Assembly: GCA_037043015.1 (NCBI GenBank)
Contig: CM073321.1
Location: 8,576,001 to 8,640,000 of the forward strand
DNA from: Bryum argenteum
Lineage: Eukaryota > Streptophyta > Bryopsida > Bryales > Bryaceae
Direction of reading: 5' to 3'
DNA length: 64,000 nucleotides
Shown here: in pieces, positions 21,421-30,364 of the stretch
How positions within the stretch are numbered: the first letter of the stretch is position 1
How the letters are laid out: each line of letters starts with the position of its first letter
Position numbers and translations under genes: made by a program
The notes under the pieces: generated by a model
The model's input: only the letters and a program-made list of their open reading frames with translations
The model's database searches: none
Told to the model about the DNA's origin: nothing

Positions 21421-22745
21421 CTCATAACGCTTCCGGTTATCTAATTCAACCGGTGTTTCACGTCGATGTGGCTTCTTGAGCTTCTCAGGGCGGCCATAGT
21501 CTTCCCAGACCTTTCTAGCGCCCATGATGTTCGTTGCCCAGGAAGGTATGAACGTCCCAGCATTGTTCGTCTTGTTCGCCATGGCCGACACGTCCAAAAT
21601 CTTGTTGATGTTGGAATGCCACACAACGTGGGCTTTCCATGTCTGAAGGGCGAGGACCTTCGATTCGTCGACCTTCTTGTCCCGAATCAACTGTTTCGCA
21701 GCCTCAACGTGGTGCTGCCCGTCGATAATTCGGAACCGACAAGATTGGATCAGAACGTCCCAATCCCAAACCTCAGGCGCAGTTGTGATCTTCGGCATTA
21801 TGATGATGGTTTGTCTGGAAGAAACATCAAGAGAATTCATCAAGATGTTCTTGTAATGCGCGATGCCGGCTGGTTCGAGAGATCGCACGATGAACCTTGG
21901 TTCGGAAGGGTCAAGGAGGTCGATCGACACGTCAAGGGGGATTGTCACGACCGAATACATAACACTCTCCACAAAATGTCCCCAAAGTCCTCCGGAGACT
22001 TTGTCGCCTCCTCGTACTTGATGTCCTTCTCGAGACACGGCCACGTTCATGGTAGGGTTCATGAACGCCGTCGCGCCGCTTGGGAGGATTTGCTCCTCTT
22101 TGATCCAGAGCCGAAGAATTCGGGTTAGGACGCTTCATACTCGAACGCCTAGACTTCCCTCGGAGTGCCTAGACCCGACGGAGCATTCCCGGATGGAGCC
22201 GGCAACAGATTCCCCGGCCCTTTCATTGGAGCCTTGCCTTTCTTCTTCGCATTCTCGAAATCGGAGAGAGCCTTCCCGATCTCAAGGCAGTGTAAGGAAT
22301 GTAGGATCCGGCGAAGATTTTCGGAGAAGACCGATTGGGCGGCAATTTCGTGTCGATGTGATGAAGTTGATTGGCATCGACCTTCCCGACCATGAAGCTC
22401 CGGATGAAGTCGTGGGAGAAACGGACTTCATTAGGGGAAACACAATGGTGAAGACGAATCCTTCGACCTCCACCGCTTGAACTTGATCATGAAAATTCAT
22501 CCTCATAGGTAACAAGTTCGATGAAGGCATCGACACAGGGCAAAAACGCCCGTGAGATCCTCGATCGTTGATAAAACAAGAAGTGGGTCTTGTTCAACGG
22601 ACGAATCGACCAAGACTTGATGGAATGTTTCTTGGGGTCCACAATTTTCCCCATTGCGCGTCGAGAAAAATAGCGGCGGATCGTCCCGTGATTCGATTTC
22701 AACTCAGTGCAAGGAATCCCTCCAAGGCTTGCATATTATAAGTGA
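21421..22745 (-). pseudogene. Gene 1 of element B: N-terminal region and ParB-like domain
   Basis: The exon starts after ttattcacag with VTYNMQALEGFL (VPFDMSSIEGYL in C), meets a TGA and a frame change, and continues GKIVDPKKHSIKSWSI, AFIELVTYEDEF and a Lys/Arg-rich stretch. From 22,062 the frame is open: FIVRSLEPAGIAHYKNIL, RQTIIIMPKITTAPEVWDW, FRIIDGQHHVEAAKQL, WKAHVVWHSNINKIL, ANKTNNAGTFIPSWATNI and KRYE before the donor. DGQHHVEAAKQL resembles the ParB/Srx-type motif DGHHRLEAAKxL, where the Arg binds phosphate or DNA; here it is His. The following Asn-rich helices are conserved in all four elements. Only the 3' part of this exon is intact. Confidence 0.65.
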
Positions 22746-22838
22746 CCTGTGAATAACAAAATAATAGAGGGCGAATTAGCTCGATTCGAGCTAAATGGGC
22801 ACAATAGGGGAGAACATAGATCTGAAGTAGACTATTAC

Positions 22839-22943
22839 CTCAGGAGCCGACTCTTGCTGCTCCACTTCCATGTTGATTTCAGACTCGGCAGGGGCATTTG
22901 TAGCCATCTGAACAATTCTGGCAGTTTGTTTCGTTCTCGGCAT
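22839..22943 (-). CDS. Gene 1 of element B: first coding exon, histone H3 tail mimic
   Basis: The ATG lies two bases inside the exon that follows the acceptor ttgaatgacag. The exon reads MPRTKQTAR, then IVQMATNAPAESE and more, 35 codons, up to the donor GAG-GTAATA. Mature histone H3 begins ARTKQTAR, so seven of the first eight residues after Met are identical and the change is Ala to Pro. Cytosolic processing would remove Met before Pro or Ala and expose the mimic at the N-terminus. Element C starts MARTKQTA with the rest of the exon diverged. No histone fold follows. The H3 tail is read by PHD, chromo-like and demethylase domains, so a chromatin-binding role is plausible (inference). Confidence 0.75.
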
Positions 22944-23119
22944 CACTGTCATTCAAACAATGAGAAACAAACTGTAAGATTCACAGGGGCAGTGGCACTT
23001 CCTCATCATCTAGGCTATCGATCCAAGATAAACCATCAAACATGTTTAGATATATTGCCAAGATTATTTACCCCCAGTCGAGCTCAACTGGGTTAACCTA
23101 CTACATGGCAGGAAGGCCA

Positions 23120-23930
23120 TTTAGCTCGACTCGAGCTAAATGGCCCGGACCGCAAACAATGTCGGTCCCATTTAGGACGGGTCGAGCAAAATGGGCTATA
23201 AACTCGTACTGCAGAGCAAGCGAGCTCATTTAGCTCGACTCGAGCTAAATGGACATACTACCCTGTAGCAGGTTTCCTGGCTATTTAGCCCGACCCGGGC
23301 TAAATGGTCACGAACCTGGAACAAGGCCAGGCCCATTTAGCTCGAGTCGAGCTAAATGGGCGTCTTTACTCCTTCAGAGTCAAGCCCGTTTAGCTCGAAT
23401 CGAGCTAAACGGGCCTCGCCACGCCCAGATCCGTTACCATTTAGCCTATGTCTAGCCTAAATGGGATTGGACTACGGACAGAGGAAGTCACCCCATTTAG
23501 CTCGACTCGAGCTAAATGGGCATGTCCCCATACAAGGTCAAGACCATTTAGCTCGAGTCGAGCTAAATGGGCTTGGACTACGACAAGTAGTGGGCCCCAT
23601 TTAGCTCGGCTCGAGCTAAATGGACCCGGACCTTGCGTGGGGTCATGCCCATTTAGCTCGAGTCGAGCTAAATAGGTGACTACCTTGCCAGTAGTCAAGC
23701 CCATTTAGCTCGACTCGAGCTAAATGGGCCTCGACCCCATACAGGTCGAGACCATTTAGCTCGAGTCGAGCTAAATGGGCTCACTACCTGGTCAGAGTCC
23801 AAGCCCATTTAGCTCGACTCGAGCTAAATGGTCTCGACCTCTGATAGTCGGCCCATTTAGCTCGAGTCGAGCTAAATGGGCTTGGCCTGAAACGAGGTCC
23901 GAGACCATTTAGCTCGATTCGAGCTAAATG
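23120..23930. repeat. Palindrome array B1, 16 copies in the leader intron of gene 1
   Basis: Copies start at 23,120, 23,171, 23,229, 23,283, 23,336, 23,389, 23,440, 23,496, 23,547, 23,600, 23,652, 23,704, 23,754, 23,808, 23,856 and 23,908. Most extend to a 31-bp palindrome by flanking GCCCA/TGGGC. Start-to-start distances are 48-58 bp with a mean of 52.5. Spacer text between copies is mostly unique. The array lies in the predicted leader intron (donor 24,233, acceptor 22,946). Confidence 0.92.
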
Positions 23931-23974
23931 GGCTTCGGTTGGCATGGAGAACTATGGCAAAGAATCGAATTAAT

Positions 23975-24050
23975 TGGGCTAAAGTGGCATCGAGCTAAAT
24001 GGGCATCGAGCTAAATGGACATCGAGCTAAATGGGCATCGAGCTAAATGA
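23975..24050. repeat. Tandem single half-sites, outer edge of array B1
   Basis: ATCGAGCTAAATGGGC-like units of 16 bp, about four in direct repeat. Element C shows the same at 55,165-55,250 with its own half-site (ATCGACCTAAATGCACACC). Confidence 0.85.
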
Positions 24051-24233
24051 GCTGGAAGTTCGAATGAGCGCATTCTAGCAGAAAAACACAAATTTTGAAG
24101 CAATGAACACAAATTTGCGTGAAGCCACTACACTTCGAGCAGTATTCGAAAACATTGTGCCCTGCAACGTACAAAACAAGCTCCTAAAGCACAATCTCAA
24201 TGCAAAACCTAAAATTCAGAGGTAAGAACTTAC

Positions 24234-24780
24234 ATGAACAAGCAGGAAACGAGGACGCCCAACAACTTCGTAGAAGAATGCTTTGGAATGCCGAGAGCTC
24301 AAACAAGGCCGAAGATGGAAGAGCAAGCGCAAGAAAGTATGACCGCAGAGAGCTCGCACGATGAGGAGCAAAACCTAAAACAAGAGCATAAAAAGAGAGA
24401 AGCAAAAGCAAATTGCGCGCGAGTAGCACAAATCGGGCAGAGGCGGAAGAGGAGGGATGGCGGGAGAGGCGCGAAGGAGGGCGAAGCGCAGTAGCAAGGA
24501 GCAGAGAGAGAGCACAATGGAGAGAGGAGAAGATTGAAGGAGCGCGCGGAGCTGCGATGCGGAGGAGCTGCGACGCGGAGGAGCGCGAGGAGCCGCGATA
24601 TCAAACGAGAGCCCGAAATGGGGCGGGGACCACAGTCGGCGGGCGCTCCCGCTGCGCGGGCTGCCCGCCGCCGCCGGTTTGCAGGCTGCCCGGCTGCCCG
24701 GGCTGCCCGGGCTGCCCCGCCGCCGATTTTCTGGCTGCCCAGCTGCCCGGGCTGCCCGGGTGGAAATTTCCAAAAAATTT
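24234..24780 (-). promoter_or_regulatory. Leader and promoter region of element B gene 1
   Basis: A minus-strand donor (GTTCAT then GTAAGT) at 24,233 ends a leader exon. Upstream the minus strand is C/T-rich with many GCTCC words (24.40-24.60 kb), then a block of repeated GGGCTGCCC/CCCGG dyads (24.64-24.77 kb), then AT-rich DNA. The plus-strand gene 3 has a mirror-image C/T-rich leader at 28.75-29.0 kb. The transcription start itself is not visible. Confidence 0.5.
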
Positions 24781-27700
24781 TTTATTTTTTATTTTTAAAA
24801 AAAAGCAAGTTCTATTATTTGGGGCGAGATGTATTTCAAAAAAATAAATGGAATCAAAGGAATTTTTGTATGTGAAGTAGGTAATAACGACTCTATAAAA
24901 TTTAGAAATCACCAAAATAATTTCTAAGAAGTCGAAACTAATTTTCCCGATTTAGTTTAGATTACCTCTATGGACTGAACTTTGAATAAGATGTAGAAAA
25001 TATATAGAAGAGAAGAAAAATATTTTTAAATTTTAGGTTAACTAATTATGACCCTAGAAAATAGATGGTGTTATTTAGAAATTTGTGAGAAAGACACATA
25101 TCTATGCTATGAGTTTCTTACAAAAGTTTTAACACATTGGCACTTTGAATAATAAGGTAAAAAATAAATAAAATGCAAAGGAAAAAAGTTGTCCCGAGAC
25201 TAGCTTATAATAACCTTATAAAAATTATAGTACCATAAAATAAATCATAGGAATAAAGTATCTACGTGTCATCATTTAAGTGGAACTTTCCAGAATTTGA
25301 ATAAGCAGGTCAATAAGAAAATGATGGAAAGAAGGTGATTTGAATACGTACAATAGCTTAATAGGACCATATGAATGTGTTGAAAGTGTGAAATATATCA
25401 TAAGACAAATGAAACTATGTCTATAAATTTCATGAGGATTCAAGAACCCAGCATAATTTGAAGTACGAGACGAGTGCTAGTGTATGCGCAAAAAGTGATG
25501 GAGAGTGGTTTTTATAACTTTAAATCATAATTCATGTCATATGATAATTAAAGACAAAATATTAGGATTTGCCAAGAAAGCAATGGAAGTATATTTTTTT
25601 TCCTTTTTTTTTCTGTTTACTTTAAAATTAAATATTTATTTTATTTGTTTTTGGTTAATTTTATATGTTTTTGTTTTCACGCATTGAATTAAAATAGTTC
25701 ATTTCTATTGTTAAAGCTTAAATTAATACGTAAGTAATCAAAATAAAGTGAATAAAGATATTTTTAAATCCTAGAGTAATTATCCTATAAAATGTTAGTT
25801 AAATATGTTTAATTGGTAGGAAAGGAAATTAAAGTTAAGAAACATAGAATAATTCGTGAAATGTAAATAAATAAAACACCAGATTATATTTGTAGTGATC
25901 GAGTTAAAAATATTATATGCTTGGAAAAACTATGTGTAGAAAGAAAATGACGATTGAAGTAAGTAAAAACATTTAATATAGTGGCAAATAGAGAGTGTAA
26001 GATGGTTTTTATAACTTGATTGCTTTACTTGTTTCCCCTGCGCAATTGCTTCCTCTATTGGATCAATATGTTTGTGTCAAAGTAGCGCAACCAATTACAT
26101 CATGCGAAAGGAAATAATCAAGAATGCACCACTATCATGTGATGTGAGCAAATACCGTCATTCTTAAATGTCTTCTCGCAAAGAAAGCTTCTTATAGGGT
26201 CAATCTCATTTTAACGGAATGAGTCTCATTTTGATTGAAATTCTGATATACATAGTTGATATCCTATACGTAAGTATTCTTTCTTAAGTAAAGATAAAAG
26301 TGTTTAATTTCCCAATTGCATTCTAAAAGTAACTTCCTAAAAGTAACTAATTATGAAAGATTTCCAAATCAGCTTCCTTATAAATCATGAAGGTATAATG
26401 TTCAGTGTTGGAAAATAACTTTTTATTTGTTCTTGCATAGGCAAATCTTAGTTTCTTAAGATAGTAAGATACAAGATCACAAAAAAGATATTTTTGGTTC
26501 TAAATAATTAATTTTCATTAGTAAAACGTTAAATGATTTGACCTACATTAAGTACATTTGTAGGCAATAAGCATACTGTTAGCACGGAATAAAATAAAGT
26601 ATATACGCAGAATTAAAATTGCATTTAATTTATGTATGACGAATGCCCATGATTATTAATCTACATATCCTCGTTTAGTAGGGAAATATCCTATTGGAAG
26701 AAAACATTATTAATATTCACATTCAACTATTAGCACTGATAGACATTTTATATTATTAAAAATTTAAAAATACAGTAGATTAGTCTATTGATATAATAAC
26801 TTTTATTTAAATATTAATTAATGTAGTAATATAGTGTATAATAGCATATTCAATAATACTGAATATACCTTATTATAATAAGAAATATATTTTCATATAG
26901 TACAATATGGTTGAACAAAACATATTAGTATATTAAACAGAAATTAATCTCAACTCCTTAATCTTTAATCAAAAATTATTACTTAAGTAAAGAATATTTA
27001 AATAAAAAAGGTATGACGATTTCACATAAATATTGTGTTAGGGTAAACATGGCACATGTAAACAAATAACGAAATTTTAAATTTAATGCAGAACCAACAC
27101 ATTTGATTCTCATAGCTTAATATACAAATCTCCTAAAAATGAATGTGCCATTTGCAACCATTTTACAATAGCAATTATCAGATTGATTCAATGAGCGCGA
27201 GGATTAGCTAAAGTAGCATGAGCGAGGAGTAGCAGCAGAAAACAACGGCGGAATAGCCAAAAGACATGTGCCCGGGGAAAGTGGGAGTGCGCCACGAGAT
27301 TGAATGCGTTGCGAGAGTTCTCTATTAGAGTATAAAATTTAGGCTAACGATTTTAGGAATTAAGGTTTTGGTTATTGAGTTAAAGGTTTAGGTTTAAAGG
27401 TTGATCATTTTTGAACTTATAGAGTGAGGATTGAAAAGTAAACATAGAAGTTACTTATCAGCTTATAAAAAAAAGCGTAAATGCGGATACATTATAAAAT
27501 TTTGAAAATAACTTTAGAATAGTGTAATATATAAAACATCCTAGCATAAGAATTGAAGTAAAATGAATATTATTATGTTTGAATATCACACATAGAATAC
27601 TAAACTTCCAAAAACATATAGTCGACACTCAATTTTAACAACACTGAATTTTAAATCAATAATATAATACTTTAAATATAGTATACTTTAAGTATTATAC

Positions 27701-28555
27701 TTTAAGTAATATACTTAAAATATCTTATTGGAAATAACATAGTTTAAGAAATACGTAATAAACTTATGATTTCTCAACTTATTCACTGTCTAAATACTTA
27801 TATGATATTATATCACATAAATATCTTGAATATTATGTTTATAATGGCCATTTGTAGAATATCACATTCAACTTAATTGAATATCATACGTGATACACCA
27901 CACCTAATTGACTAGAAACTAATCTTATAGAATCACATTTAAATAATTTGAATATAATATTTACTATAATTGTTTCAATGTGTAAAGTATTTATCTTTTA
28001 ATATTACATGTAATTTAGTAAATACAAATCTTACAATTATACTTCACAACACCTATCGATTTTAATCAATTAAGCATAAACGCTAGGCTTAAAGACTATA
28101 AAGTTGTAAAGAATCACCTTGAGATCATGATTATGAAAAAGCGAATCATGAAAAACTCTTTTTAATTTCACGTAATTGGCTTGCAATCATAATACATGCT
28201 CCATGCTTGGAGTTCCAATAAAATAAAAGAGTTGTTTTCACTTAAGTGCATTTCATTATTTCATACTTTTTTGCAAAGTTTAGAATAGAAACTAGACTTG
28301 ATTTGGAGCAAAACCTAAGTGATATCATTCAAAACGGACCTCGGACGAAGAAGATATGGCTATTCAAAGTTATGCTTTCTATTCAAAATGTCGTTTTTTG
28401 ACATTCGGCGCATTAAGAGTTTAACATTCTAGTGCCCGATATGAGATTATTTTGTTCATTTGAGTTTGGGTTATCCATTGTCCTCCCGAATCCGGTTTTT
28501 ATTATTACAATTATGTAATTTCTATTTTTAGAAGTATTACAAATTTCTCCGTGAC
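24781..28555. other. AT-rich central spacer of element B
   Basis: About 3.8 kb of AT-rich DNA with no credible gene. A short GC-richer patch occurs at 27.19-27.33 kb and a dense TA dyad at 27.66-27.73 kb. It separates the divergent leaders of gene 1 and gene 3. Confidence 0.7.
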
Positions 28556-29174
28556 TTAACTTCAAATGATTTTACTGGCCTAAGATGTCCTCGTTCCTCC
28601 CAAATTTCCGAAGATGTCCTCGTTCCTTGCGAAGTTCCCGGTTCCTTGTGAAGTTCCCCGTTTCCCCCCAAGTTCCCATCCACGTCGCTTTTACTCTATA
28701 CCGTTACTGGCCGTATTTGGCGCCCTTTCTATTTTGAGTTCGTGATCTTGTTTGGCGCCATTTCTCTTCCCGCTTGCTCTAGCTCTCTCCTCATTGGCGC
28801 ACTATGCGCTTTCGGCTCCTCTCTTGCTCCGCTCCTGTGCTCTTTCCGCTCCTTTGCTCTTTCCGCTCCTTCGCTCCTGCCGCGCGCTCCTGCTGCTTTT
28901 CCGCTCCTCTCCGGCTCCGCTCCCGCTCTTTCCGCTCCTCTCCGGCGCCGCTCTGTTGCCCTTCGCCTCACCTCCTCCGCACCTTCGCATCTTTGCACTT
29001 CGTCTCTGTACACTACGTTTAGCCTAAACTACCTATTACCATTAGTGCTTCCGGTTTTGCAAATCTGGTTTAGGGTTTAAGACTCTCAGAAGCTCTGGAG
29101 TTGATGCGCGTGGTGCTTTTGAGGATGCCCAAGGCCTTCGTTGAAATACCGCAGCTGTCAAGCACGGCGTGAGG
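28556..29174 (+). promoter_or_regulatory. Leader and promoter region of element B gene 3
   Basis: Short direct repeats GATGTCCTCGTTCCT (two copies, about 28,586 and 28,612) and GAAGTTCCC-like words lead into a C/T-rich tract built of CTCTTTCCGCTCC units (28.78-28.97 kb). A leader exon ends at 29,174 with donor GAGG-GTAAGT; the acceptor is gcattcag at 30,358, six bases before the ATG. Confidence 0.5.
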
Positions 29175-29448
29175 GTAAGTTCGGTCTATATCCTCAATGT
29201 CAATGTATAAGAAGAGATTGTTGTTAATTGGTCATATCTTGCGTTCATCGTGGTGCATTCCTGATAACAATGTGGATATCGTCGGTTTAGTTGTGCACGA
29301 AAATCGAGGCAAAGATACTGTTTTACTTCTGCACAGTTCCCAAGAACGATTTATAGTATTTGCTGTGCACGAATATCGAGGCAGTCTCATATAACATATG
29401 CATGATATGCTCCTGAAGTCCTGTAATGAAGGACTCACTCGAAGACCA

Positions 29449-30261
29449 TTTAGCTCGAGTCGAGCTAAATGGGCTTGATCTGCTACAGGGCAGTCCGCCC
29501 ATTTAGCTCGAGTCGAGCTAAATGGGCTTGCACTGAGTTAAAACTGTACGCCCATTTAGCTCGACTCGAGCTAAATGGGCGTACTGTCCTGTATCAGTTC
29601 AAGCCCATTTAGCTCGACTCGAGCTAAATGGGCTTGCATTGTATCAGAGCAGTTCAAGCCCATTTAGCTCGAGTCGAGCTAAATGGGCGTCAGATTTAAC
29701 TCATCTGCAAGCCCATTTAGCTCGACTCGAGCTAAATGGGCTTAACCTTCATCGGAGTGGTATGCCCATTTAGCTCGACTCGAGCTAAATGGTCATCCGG
29801 TTTTAATCACGTCGTGGTGAGCGTTGAACAAGATTATCTTGAAGACCATTTAGCTCGAGTCGAGCTAAATAGTCATTTAGATAATCGTTTCATCACGCTT
29901 TACCGCGAAGTCATTGATCCTGGATGACTATTTAGCTCGACTCGAGCTAAATGGTCTTTCCTTCGACATGCTTCGGGGTAAACAAAATGTATTTAGATCT
30001 TCAAGAACATTTAGCTCGAGCCATGCTAAATTGTCATCCTGGTTTGATCGCTTCATGGTGAATGGTAAACAATTATTCAAGACCATTTAGCTCGAGTCGA
30101 CCTAAATGTTCATTCGAAAAACTGCTCATCACGCTTACCTCGGCGTTAGCGGCGTGATGACCATTTAGCTCGAATCGAGCTAAATGGTCGACGATATACA
30201 CTTGCATCGTGGTAGTGGTGACTTCTGATCTTGAAGTCCATTCAGCTCGAGTCGAGCTTAA
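29449..30261. repeat. Palindrome array B2, 13 copies in the leader intron of gene 3
   Basis: Starts: 29,449, 29,502, 29,555, 29,608, 29,663, 29,716, 29,769 (53-55 bp apart), then 29,849, 29,931, 30,010, 30,086, 30,164 and 30,241 (76-82 bp apart). The copy at 30,086 is a hybrid: a B left half and a C-type right half (CGACCTAAA). Flanking GCCCA/TGGGC extend most copies. Confidence 0.92.
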
Positions 30262-30364
30262 TGGTCATATATTCTTAATGGTAATAAGCATTTCTGACTG
30301 CACATAGATTTAGCTACCAGTGGTTTCTCATGATTGTTTATTTATTGCTGGCATTCAGGTTATC

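Noticed and set aside
22839..22943. A histone H3 gene or pseudogene
   Set aside because: Only the first eight or nine residues match; no KSTGG or histone-fold sequence follows, and the exon is spliced to the ParB-like protein.
23448..23675. Open frames such as those reading FSSTRAKWA or LARLELNG over the B arrays
   Set aside because: They are translations of the palindromes on both strands, not genes.
23120..23930. CRISPR-like array (about 31-bp repeats with about 22-bp unique spacers)
   Set aside because: Repeats are perfect palindromes with many variants, spacing drifts, the same repeat occurs singly in introns and coding sequence, and there are no cas genes in a plant nuclear context.
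28752..29027. Leu/Ser/Pro-rich frames over the C/T-rich tract
   Set aside because: Three frames are open at once because of the CTCC repeats; the tract looks like an untranslated leader.
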